Below are positions 53,670 to 62,055 of a stretch of 64,000 bases of DNA, piece by piece (the stretch's first letter is position 1; each line of letters begins with the position of its first letter). Origin of the DNA: Hankyongella ginsenosidimutans (GTDB taxonomy: Bacteria > Pseudomonadota > Alphaproteobacteria > Sphingomonadales > Sphingomonadaceae); the NCBI RefSeq assembly GCF_005144965.1, contig NZ_CP039704.1, forward strand, positions 124,001 to 188,000, given 5' to 3'. The position numbers and the translations under genes were made by a program. The notes beneath the pieces are model-generated. The model had not been told where the DNA came from and ran no database searches. It saw only the letters and a list, made by a program, of their open reading frames with translations.

Positions 53670-54583
53670 GTGTTGCAAACTGTAGCCTTGACCGGCGGCA
53701 CCGGCTTTGTCGGCGCTGCCATCCTGTCCGCCCTTACCGCCGCCGGATATCCGGTGCGCACGCTCGCCCGTGTCGACCGGCCCGACCTGCCAGGCATCAC
53801 CTGGATTCGCGGCGACCTGCGGACGCCCGACAGCCTGCGTGCTCTGACAGACGGCGCAGATGTCGTCATCCACTGCGCCGGCGCGATCAAAGCGCTGGAT
53901 GCGCAAGGGTTTCTGGAAGTCAATGCGCTCGGCACGAAGCGACTGCTTGATGCCTGCGCCGGCCGTGCATTGCGCTTCGTCCATATCTCCTCGCTTGCGG
54001 CGCGCGCGCCTTCGCTCTCCGCCTATGCCGGCAGCAAGGCGGCAGCCGAGCGGGCCGTGATGGAGAGCGGGCTGGATTGGCTGATCCTGCGCCCCGGTGC
54101 CGTCTATGGGCCGGGCGACAGGGCGACGCTTTCGCTGTTCCAGGCGGTGAAGTGGGGCGTTGCCCCGGTTTTCTCAGAGGCGCGCGCCGCAGTGGTGCAT
54201 GTGGCGGACGTCGCGTCGGCGGTGCTGGCCGGCCTGACACAGGGCCGGGGCATCGTCGCCGACCTGCACGACGGCGCGCCCGGCGGCGGCTACACGCAGC
54301 TTGAGATTTTCCGCATGATCGGCGCAGCGCTTGGGAAAACGCCAAGAGTGCTGCACATCCCCGCTCGCTGGCCGAACGCGTGGCGACGATCGCCGAGCAG
54401 ATCGCTGGCTGGCGCAGCGCGCCTGGCATCCTCACCCGCGGCAAGGTCGCCGAACTGTATCACGACGGATGGGCCAGCACCGACACGACCCTGGCAGACG
54501 CTACCGGCTGGGCTGCGCAAATCCCGGCTGCGCGCGGCCTCGCCGACACTGCAGCCTGGTACCTTGCACACAAGTGGCTTTAA
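53670..54583 (+). CDS. cerR: NAD-dependent epimerase/reductase (ceramide reductase CerR-like) (indel)
   Basis: About 304 residues of the extended SDR family. (M)LQTVALTGGTGFVGAAILSALTAAGYPVRTLARVD is the nucleotide site, ADVVIHCAGAIKALDAQGFLEVNALGTKRLLDAC follows, and the catalytic YxxxK lies in SAYAGSKAAAERAVMESGLDWLILRPGAVYGPGD. A frame change near 54362 joins VLHIP to AERVATIAEQIAGWRSAPGILTRGKVAELYHDGWA. In Caulobacter the equivalent gene sits between the acyl-AMP ligase and ACP genes and is needed for ceramide formation, probably reducing a 3-keto intermediate. GTG 53670 is the best start. Confidence 0.8.
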
Positions 54584-54649
54584 GCTGCCTTGTTTTCTCC
54601 ATGAAGCGCCGTCAATCCTGACGCACGCACCACGCCAAGACTGGACACC

Positions 54650-54887
54650 ATGACCGACGATGTATTCGACCGCCTGACCGGCGTGATCGCCGCCTACAAC
54701 AAGAAGGGCATCCCCTGGAGGCGACCACCCGCTTTGCGACCGACCTCGAGTTCGATCGCTGACGGTCATGGACCTGGTGGCGGCGATCGAGGACGAATTC
54801 GACATCACGCTGCCGCTCAACCGTCTGCCGGACCTGGAGACGGTCGGCGATGTCGCCAACGCCGTGCGCGAAATCCGCGCGCGCTGA
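54650..54887 (+). CDS. acpR: Acyl carrier protein of ceramide cluster (indels)
   Basis: About 79 residues. MTDDVFDRLTGVIAAYNKKGIPLEATTRFATDLEFDSLTVMDLVAAIEDEFDITLPLNRLPDLETVGDVANAVREIRAR is recovered after restoring one base near 54718 and one near 54758. The phosphopantetheine Ser is in EFDSLTVMDL, normally written DSL. Its neighbours imply it carries the acyl chain supplied by the acyl-AMP ligase to the serine palmitoyltransferase-like enzyme, as for Caulobacter AcpR. Uncorrected, its frame fuses with the downstream gene. Confidence 0.85.
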
Positions 54888-54901
54888 CCGGGAGACTCCA
54901 C

Positions 54902-56114
54902 GTGGCTGATCTGTTCGATAAGTTCGACCCGGCGATCGCAGAGGTTTTGGCGCTGTCCGGCAATCGCGCCGCCAATCCGGTCGGCATCGTCATGGACGAA
55001 GTGCACTCGCCGACCGAGGCGACCATCAACGGCCGGCCGACGATCCTGGCCGGCACCTACAATTACATGGGCCTGACCTTCCATCCTGAGGTCATCGCGG
55101 CCGGACAGCAGGCGCTGGCGCAGTTCGGCAGCGGCACCACCGGTTCGCGGGTTCTCAATGGCACCTACAGCGGCCACAAGGCCCTGGAGCGCACGCTCGC
55201 CGATTTCTACGGCGTCGCCCACGCCATGGTGTTCTCGACCGGCTACCAGGCCAATCTCGGCATCTGCTCGACCCTGGTCGGCAAGGGCGAATACATCCTG
55301 CTGGACGCCGACAGCCACGCCTCGATCTACGATGGCTGCGCCCTGGGCACGGCGGACATCGTGCGCTTCAAGCACAACGATCCGGCCGACCTCGACAAGC
55401 GGCTTGGCCGCCTGCCTGCGGACGCCGGCAAGCTGGTGGTGGTCGAGGGTGTCTATTCGATGCTGGGTGATGTCGGGCGTTTGACAGAACTCTGCGCCGT
55501 CGCCCGCAGACACGGTGCCATGATCCTCGACGACGAGGCGCACGCGATGGGCTTCTTCGGCGCGCACGGCCGCGGCGTGTTCGAAGAGCAAGGGGCGGAC
55601 GTGGACTTCGTTGTCGGCACCTTCTCCAAGAGCGTCGGCACGGTCGGCGGCTTCTGCGTCTCCAACCATCCGAAGTTCGAGATCCTGCGGCTGCTGTGCC
55701 GTCCGTACGTCTTCACGGCTTCGTTGCCGCCATCCGTCGTCGCGACCGCGCGCCGCGCGATCGAGCTGATCGCGACTGCCTGCGCAGACAAGCGGGCGCA
55801 GCTGTGGCGCGCGACCAAGCGCCTCCATGGCGGGCTGATCGACCTTGGCTTCAGGTTGGGAACCGACAAGCCGGAATCGGCAATTGTCGCCATCCTGATG
55901 CCGGATCAGGAGACGACCATCGCCGCCTGGACCCGCCTGCTGGAGGCTGGCGTTTACGTGAACATGGCGCGCCCGCCTGCGACCCCTGCGGGCATGTATC
56001 TGCTGCGCATGTCCGTATGCGCGGAGCACAGCGACGCCCAGGTCGCAGCGATCCTGAGGCTTTGCTTCCGTGCGCGCGCTCGTGGCCGCGGCCGAGGCGC
56101 GCGCCGCCGCGTGA
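54902..56114 (+). CDS. spt: Serine palmitoyltransferase-like PLP enzyme (AOS family)
   Basis: About 404 residues of the alpha-oxoamine synthase family. ILAGTYNYMGLTFHPEVIAAGQQALAQFGSGTTGSRVLNGTYSGHKALERTLADFYG is the substrate/PLP region. The stacking His is in LLDADSHASIYDG, the Asp is in AMILDDEAHAMGFFG, and the Schiff-base Lys is in VVGTFSKSVGTVGGF. It condenses serine with an acyl thioester to give 3-ketosphinganine. KBL and 8-amino-7-oxononanoate synthase are relatives, but the ACP, acyl-AMP ligase and CerR neighbours favour Spt. GTG 54902 has GGGAG upstream. A base lost near 56065 changes the C-terminus. Confidence 0.87.
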
Positions 56115-56162
56115 ATGTCGCCGGTTCGTCTTGAAATCATGTGACGTTTGTCCGTCGAGCCG

Positions 56163-56309
56163 CTAGAGCCTTTCCGACTGAGATTGAGGCACTTGTGTTG
56201 AAGTGCCGCAATCGAGAGCGATAAGAAAGGCTCACTCTTGTGTAGACCCTTCTTGTCCGCTTTTGATTGCCACGCAAAAGTGATTCAATCAAAAACGGAA
56301 GGGTCTAGA
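56163..56309. repeat. Double-hairpin element, copy A (direct orientation)
   Basis: Two adjacent inverted repeats. The first has arms GAGCCTTTC...GAAAGGCTC with inner GGCACTTGTGTTGAAGTGCC. The second has arms AGACCCTTC...GAAGGGTCT with inner TTTTGATTGC...GATTCAATCAAAA. The whole sequence recurs in inverted orientation at 60667-60813 with high identity by eye. It lies 48 bases after spt and 42 bases before lptF. Confidence 0.85.
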
Positions 56310-56350
56310 GAGGCTGTTCCACTCACCAGAGCGCGCAGCAGACGTTCTTC

Positions 56351-57552
56351 ATGTTTACAGCCATTGATCGGTACATCGCGCGCCTGATCTTCACGCCATT
56401 CCTGGCGACGATGCTGATCTCGGCGATGCTCCTGCTCCTCGATAAGATGCTGCGGCTGTTCGATTTCGTCGTGAACGAAGGTGGCCCGGTGTCCGTGGTC
56501 TGGCGGCTGCTCGCCAACACCGTGCCGGAGTATCTGAGCCTTGGCATCCCGATCGGGTTGCTGCTCGGCATCATGCTCGCCTTTCGCCGGCTGGCCGCCA
56601 ACAGCGAGCTCGACGCCATCCTCGGCACCGGCCAATCCTATGTGCGGCTGCTGAAAGTGCCGATGCTGTTCGCGATGCTGCTGGTGTTCGTGAATATCGG
56701 CGTCGTCGGCTACCTCGCACCGCTGAGCCGCTACGCCTATGAGGGCCTGCGTTTCGAGCTGCGCTCCGGTGCGCTCGGCGCAACGATCAAGGTCGGCGAA
56801 TTCGCGAACCTCGGCGACAGCGTGACGCTGCGGATCGACGAGGCGCGCGGCAAAGGCAAAGAGCTCCTGGGCGTCTTCGCCAGCACGACCGACAAAGGCG
56901 GGCGGCTGATCACCGCCACCGCCAGAAGCGGCGAGTTCCTGAAAACCGACGACCCCAACATCATCCTGTTCCGGCTGCATGATGGAACGCTGGCGATGAC
57001 CGGCGGCAAGCTTGCCAGCCCACGCCTGCTTGATTTCGCCGTTCGCGACATGCCGATCAAGCTGCCGGACAGTCCCGCCTTCCGGGCGCGGCGGCGAGGA
57101 GCTGGAACTGACACTCGATGAATTAGCCAGCCGCGTCGAACAGACGCGGATCGACCCCACGCTGCATCGGGTTTTCGACGCCAATCTGCAACGCCGGCTG
57201 ATCCAGCCTGCCGTCCTGTTGATCCTGCCGTTCTTTGCCCTCGGCCTTGCGATTCCCGCCAAGCGCAGCGGTTCCGCGCTCGGCGTGTTTCTGGGCGTGG
57301 TCGGGCTTGTGACCTACAACAAGGTCTCCGAATTCGCGGAACGGGCGGGCGCACTGGGCGACTTGCCGGTCGTGCCGGCGCAATGGCTGCCGTTTGCAGT
57401 CTTCGCGATCACTTCGTTCTGGCTGTTCGGATTGCTGGCGTTCCGCCCCGACCACCCCGCTTGACGTGATCGACCGGCAGTTCAACAAAGCGAGCAAGGC
57501 CATCGCCAAACTGCTCTCGACACGCCGCATGCGGCGCTTCCAGAGGGCCTGA
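56351..57552 (+). CDS. lptF: LptF-like permease subunit (YjgP/YjgQ family) (indels)
   Basis: About 400 residues. The N-terminal membrane segments include YIARLIFTPFLATMLISAMLLLLDKMLRLFDFVV and LANTVPEYLSLGIPIGLLLGIMLAFRRLAANSELDAILGTGQSYVRLLKVP, followed by the coupling region and a periplasmic jellyroll (GDSVTLRIDEARGKGKELLGVFAST). After a change near 57090, LIQPAVLLILPFFALGLAIPAKRSGSALGVFLGVVGLVTYNKVSEF forms the C-terminal helices. LptF and LptG with LptB extract lipopolysaccharide. Restoring bases near 57460 extends the end to RMRRFQRA at 57552, two bases before lptG. Confidence 0.88.
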
Positions 57553-57554
57553 GT

Positions 57555-58642
57555 ATGTCGCGGACGATGCCCCGGACCCTCAGCCTCTATCTTGGCAAGA
57601 TGCTGCTCGTGCGCAGTCTGGCCTTTCTGGGCGGGCTGATCCTGGTGCTGCAGAGCCTTGACCTGCTCCAGGAGTCCAGCCGTATCCTGGCGGTTGACGG
57701 CAACGGCACGTCGGAAATCCTGCGATACCTCACATGGCGGCTGCCTCAGCTCGTCACCCAGTTTTGCCGTTCGCCGTTCTGCTTGGATCGCTTTTGACCC
57801 TGTCGACGCTCGCCCAGAACAGCGAGATCACGATCCTGAAAGCATCCGGCATGTCCGCGCATCGGATTCTGGCACCGCTGATGATCGCCGCGTCCCTGCT
57901 GGCCGTCGGGCATATGGCTGTGAACGAATTCTGGACGGCGGATGCAACCCGTAAGCTGACCGCCTGGAAAGATGTGGATTATGCCAGCATGCCCGACGGC
58001 GATACCGGCGCCGGGCGCTCTGGGTCTCGGACGGCGGCACCGTGGTCAAAGCATCAAGCGCCAGGCGGATCGGCGCCACAATCGAGCTCAGCGACGTGCT
58101 GATTTACGACATGCGCAGCGACACGAAGCTGAGCAGGATCGTCAGCGCTGATCGCGCCGTGCATGCCGGGCGCAACTGGTCCCTGTTCGGCGTGAAAACC
58201 ACCGATGTCAAAAGTGGCGAGACCCGTGCCCTCGACACCACACGCTGGACCACCGACATTGATCCGGCACGCTTTCTGGTCGCCAGCATCCGCCCCAATG
58301 AAGCGCCGCTCTGGACATTGATGCGTGCCATCGGGGAGCGACGCAGCGCCGGGCTGCCCGTGGAGACGCTGGAGGCCGGACTGTACCACAAATTCGCCAG
58401 CCCGCTGTCCTCGATCATCATGCCCTTGCTCGGTGCCGTGGCCGGGTTCGGCCTGGCGCGCTCGGGCAAGCTGTTCATCCGCGTGGTCATCGGCATGGCG
58501 ACCGGCTTTGCCTATTTCGTCGCCGATAATTTCATGATCGCGATGGGCGAATTCGGCGCGGCGCCACCGCTCATGGCGGCATGAGCCGCTGCTGCTGTTC
58601 ATTCTGATCGGCGAGAGCATCCTGTTCAGGACCGAGGAATAG
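57555..58642 (+). CDS. lptG: LptG-like permease subunit (YjgP/YjgQ family) (indels)
   Basis: About 362 residues. TLSLYLGKMLLVRSLAFLGGLILVLQSLDLLQESSRIL and SLLTLSTLAQNSEITILKASGMSAHRILAPLMIAASLLAVGHMAVNEFW are the N-terminal half with the coupling helix. The periplasmic domain follows, then YHKFASPLSSIIMPLLGAVAGFGLARSGKLFIRVVIGMATGFAYFVADNFMIAMGEFGAAPP. Frames change near 57765, 58018 and 58580; correction gives the end ESILFRTEE at 58642. With LptF it forms a transporter pair embedded in a ceramide cluster, which raises the question of its cargo. Confidence 0.88.
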
Positions 58643-58718
58643 GGCCACGCCCTGCCGTAAAATCGCCATAGTAGGCGTCCATCGCGACCGGATGGAGCAA
58701 CCGACGGAGTGAAGGCCG

Positions 58719-59509
58719 ATGGCTTTGCTGAACTTCTGGAACAAGAGCCACAACCTCAGCAAGATGACCTTGCGCGATCTAGTCGTCGCCTACTTCCAGC
58801 ACTACACAATCCAAGCGTATCTGGCTCTGGCCGCACTGAGCGCCTGGGCTGCGATAGCCTGGACGACAAGCCCCGTCATGTCCGGCGCGTCTGTGCTGGC
58901 GGCGATCCTGTTCTACCCGCTGCTCTGGTATGTGCTCCATCGCTGGGTCCTGCACGGTGCCTGGCTCTATCGCTCGCCGCTGACCGCCGCCATGTGGAAG
59001 CGCATCCACTACGATCACCACCAGGATCCGCATCACCTGGAGGTTTTGTTCGGCGCGCTCTACACGACGCTGCCGACCATTGTGCTTGCAACCGTCCCGA
59101 TCGGTTATGCGCTGGAGGGCCGCGGCGGCGCGGCGGCGGCGCTGGCGGCGGGTCTGGTCTGGACCTGTTTCTACGAATTCTGCCACTGCGTACAGCATCT
59201 GCCCTACAAACCGAAAAACAAGTTCCTGGCCGATATGAAGGCGCGCCACATGGCCCACCATTTCCAGGATGAAAAGGCAATTTCGGCATCACAAACTTCT
59301 TTTGGGATCGCCTGTTCGGCACCTTCTACGAGCGGGAGGAACGCCCGGTGAAATCGCCGACCGTGTTCAACCTCGGCTATACGGATGCAGAGGCCGCGCG
59401 GTACCCATGGGTCGCGCGCCTTTCGGGCGGTGTCTGGCTCGGCACCCCGCGCGGCCGCCGGCAAGCAAAGCCCGATGTCGCGAACACTGACGTCGCAGAC
59501 GCCGCTTGA
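58719..59509 (+). CDS. Sterol desaturase/fatty acid hydroxylase superfamily membrane protein (indel)
   Basis: About 263 residues with four hydrophobic segments and the di-iron histidine boxes: HRWVLH (near residue 73), HYDHHQDPHH (about 93), HCVQH (about 156) and HMAHH (about 177). After one restored base near 59278, NFGITNFFWDRLFGTFYE completes the family pattern. Members hydroxylate or desaturate lipids, including sphingoid bases and amide-linked fatty acids in eukaryotes. Its place between lptG and the ceramide synthase gene suggests ceramide hydroxylation; this is inference. Its stop overlaps the next TTG start. Confidence 0.85.
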
Positions 59510-60644
59510 CGCCGTCCATCGCTGTCAGGCGCGTCGAAAGTTCGGCCGACCTCAATAGCTTCGTGGAACTCGCCTGGTCGCTCTACGCGGGCGACCCCGC
59601 CTGGACGCCACCGCTGCGCAGCGAAGTGAAAGGCCTGCTCGACCGCAGGGCCAATCCGTATTTCGAGCATGCCAGCGCCGCTTATTTTCTGGCGCTCCGC
59701 GATGGCAAGCCGGTCGGGCGGATCAGCGCGCAGCTGTGCGATCTGGTTCAGACGCACATGGGTCAAGGAACCGGCCAATGGGGTTTTTCGACTCGATCGA
59801 TGACCCGATGGTCGCTGCCGCCCTGTTCGGCGCCGCTGAAGCCTGGCTGCGCGATCAGGGTATGACCCGTGCGCTCGGGCCGTTCAGCCTGTCGATCTGG
59901 GATGAACCCGGCCTGTTGATCGAAGGGTTCGCACGCCGGCCCTGCATCATGATGGGCCATGCGCGGCCCTATGCCGGCGCGCTGGTCGAAGCCCAGGGCT
60001 ATGCCAAGGAGCGTGACCTCTACGCCTATCTCGTGCCACTCCATGAGTCGTTCCCGACGGCCCGTCGCGCCCTGGAAAAGCTTGGCTTAGACAAGAATTT
60101 CCGCCTGCGTAATGCCGACAAGAAGAATTTCGACGTTGAGCTGCAGAATGTTCTGAGCATTTTGAATGAAAGCTGGGGCGTCAACTGGGGTTCATTCCGC
60201 TCACGCCACGCGAGATCGCTTTCGCTGCCAAGAAGCTGAGGCCGATCATCCTGCCGGAGTATGTGAAGATTTGCGAACATGATGGCGAACCGGTCGCCTT
60301 CATGCTGACCCTGCCAAACATCAACGAGTACACCCACGACCTGAACGGCAACCTGTTCCCGTTCGGATTCCTCAAACTTTTCTGGCGATTGAAAAATCCG
60401 AAGTCGCAATACGTCCGCGTGCCCCTCATGGGCGTGCGCCCCGCCTACCAGAAGACGCGCTGGGGGCCTCATGGCGCTGGCCATGATCGAGGCGACCCGG
60501 ATCCAGGCTGGACATGCCATGGGGGCGCAGGAAGCCGAATTGTCCTGGATTCTCGAGGATAATCTGCCGATGCGCGGCATCCTGGAAATGATAGGTAGCC
60601 GGATCGACAAGACTTATCGCATCTACAGCAAGCCGCTTGCGTAG
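59506..60644 (+). CDS. bcerS: GNAT-like bacterial ceramide synthase (bCerS/CerS) (indels)
   Basis: About 379 residues. (M)TPSIAVRRVESSADLNSFVELAWSLYAGDPAWTPPLRSEVKGLLDRRANPYFEHASAAYFLA is the hallmark N-terminus of the N-acyltransferase family that includes Caulobacter ceramide synthase. FDSIDDPMVAAALFGAAEAWLRDQGMTRALGPFSLSIWDEPGLLIEGF, MMGHARPYAGALVEAQGYAKERDLYAY and LMGVRPAYQKTR continue it. Frames change near 59737, 60183 and 60465. It should acylate the amine of the sphingoid intermediate. TTG 59506 overlaps the hydroxylase stop; no better start is in frame. Confidence 0.82.
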
Positions 60645-60666
60645 ATATCGATCACCGGAGGATGCT

Positions 60667-60813
60667 TAGACCCTTCCCGTTTTTGATTGAATCACTTTTG
60701 CGAGGCAATCAAAACGGACAAGAAGGGTCTGTGCAAAAGTGAGAGCCTTTGTTGCCGCTTTCGCTTGAGGCACTTAAACACAAGTGCCTCAAGCTCAGTC
60801 GGAAAGGCCCTAG
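60667..60813. repeat. Double-hairpin element, copy B (inverted relative to copy A)
   Basis: TAGACCCTTCCCGTTTTTGATTGAATCACTTTTG onward is the reverse complement of 56163-56309, with scattered substitutions and short indels. Both internal hairpins are kept. It starts 22 bases after bcerS, and its end overlaps the stop codon of the convergent SEL1 gene. Together with copy A it brackets lptF, lptG, the hydroxylase and bcerS. Confidence 0.85.
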
Positions 60814-61320
60814 GGCGCGCCGCGCCAGGCGCGCACGTCGGCGTCGAGTCCGAAAAGCGTGTCCGCTGGAAGCTCGACACGTGCCAGCCTGATCACATCC
60901 CCGGCAGCCTCGACAACCTTCGGGTCGCCGCGCTGTTGCGCCAATCGCGCCCAGAGGTAAGCCTGTTCCAAATCGCGCGATACGCCAACACCGGATGAGA
61001 ACTGATTTGCGAGCATGAGTTGTGCGTCGGCATCGCCTGCCTGCGCAGCCTTGTAAAACCAGACTGCCGCAATTCCCGGATGCCGCGGCACGCCTTCGCC
61101 AGCGAGCGCCATCTTGCCGAGAGCCGTCTGCGCCTCCGGGACACCTTGCCGCGCCAAGGTGTCGAAGAAATGTTGCGCACGCGTTACATCTCCAGCCATA
61201 TAAGCCATTGTCGCGAAGCGGAGTGCTTGCGACGTCTGGTTTTATGGCCCACGGCCGCCGCCGCCATCAGGCTCGCAGCCGCCGTAAAACTCAATGCGCC
61301 GAATACGATTCTTTTCTCAT
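60810..61320 (-). CDS. SEL1-like repeat protein, exported (indels)
   Basis: About 170 residues. A hydrophobic N-terminus (KRIVFGALSFTAAASLMAAAAVG) after ATG 61320 looks like a signal peptide; restoring bases near 61315 and 61250 joins it to QTSQALRFATMAYMAGDVTRAQHFF. Sel1 units follow: AQTALGKMALAGEGVPRHPGIAAVWFYKAAQAGDADAQLMLANQFSSGVGVSRDLEQAYLWARLAQQRGD. Sel1 repeats mediate protein-protein contacts. The stop lies inside repeat copy B. The partner is unknown. Confidence 0.78.
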
Positions 61321-61365
61321 GGCTACGACTTGTAATAGCGCCAGAAAACGGCAAGACAATGGCAA

Positions 61366-62055
61366 ATGTCTGCTTCCTCGCCCCGTATAGGCGACCATGT
61401 GCGTCGCGTTCAAGCCTCGCTGGCGGCACGGCTGAGGACATATTTCCTGAACGGGCTGGTTTTGACGGCACCGGTTCTGATCACGGCCTATTTGGTGATT
61501 ACAACCATTCGTTTGATCGACGGCTGGGTCGAGCCGCTGTTTCCGCCCGGGTGGCGCAGCTTTGCGGTCCCGGGTTTGGGGCTGATCCTCGTCATCTCGG
61601 CACTGACGCTGGTTGGCGCCGTGCTCGGCAACGTCATGGGGCGCTGGCTGGTCAGCCTGTGGGAAGGGTTGGTAACCCGGTTGCCGGTCATCCGCTCGAT
61701 CTACAACCCCGTCAAGCAGGTGTTCGATACCGTCATCAGCCCGGATGCCGTGTCGTTCCGCGAGGTGGTGCTGGCGCCCTTCCCGCACCCGGATGTGCGC
61801 TCGATCGCATTCGTCACCGGCAAGGCCCCACCCAGCGTTGCCAGCGCCATGAAGTCCGGGGAGGCGTGGGTCTATGTCTATATCCCGACAGCACCCAGCG
61901 CCTATGCCGGCTTCCTGACCGTCATGCCGCGCAGCCAGTTGATCGCCGTTGACATGCCGGTCGATGAAGCGCTCAGCTCGGTGGTTTCGCTTGGGATCGC
62001 CGGCAATCAGCCGGAGCGCAGCAAAGGCACGGCGGAGTCCCGCTCCATCAGGTAA
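61366..62055 (+). CDS. DUF502 membrane protein
   Basis: An intact 229-residue protein. Two membrane segments (YFLNGLVLTAPVLITAYLVITTI, about residues 26-48, and GLGLILVISALTLVGAVLGNVMG near 70) are followed by the DUF502 blocks LVTRLPVIRSIYNPVKQVFDTVI, FREVVLAPFPHPDVRSIAFVTG and YVYIPTAPSAYAGFLTVMPRSQLIAVDMPVDEALSSVVSLGI. Plant relatives include COV1/LCV proteins, but the bacterial role is unknown. The gene converges with recG, overlapping it by 49 bases; this pairing is common in alphaproteobacteria. Confidence 0.9.
   Translation: MSASSPRIGDHVRRVQASLAARLRTYFLNGLVLTAPVLITAYLVITTIRLIDGWVEPLFPPGWRSFAVPGLGLILVISALTLVGAVLGNVMGRWLVSLWEGLVTRLPVIRSIYNPVKQVFDTVISPDAVSFREVVLAPFPHPDVRSIAFVTGKAPPSVASAMKSGEAWVYVYIPTAPSAYAGFLTVMPRSQLIAVDMPVDEALSSVVSLGIAGNQPERSKGTAESRSIR

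Noticed and set aside
54650..56134. ACP-Spt fusion protein
   Set aside because: The ACP has two missing bases around its Ser motif; corrected, it stops at 54887, and a GTG with ribosome-binding site starts Spt at 54902.
54290..56140. 616-codon open frame on the minus strand opposite spt and acpR
   Set aside because: Antisense shadow of a conserved PLP enzyme; no domain recognised.
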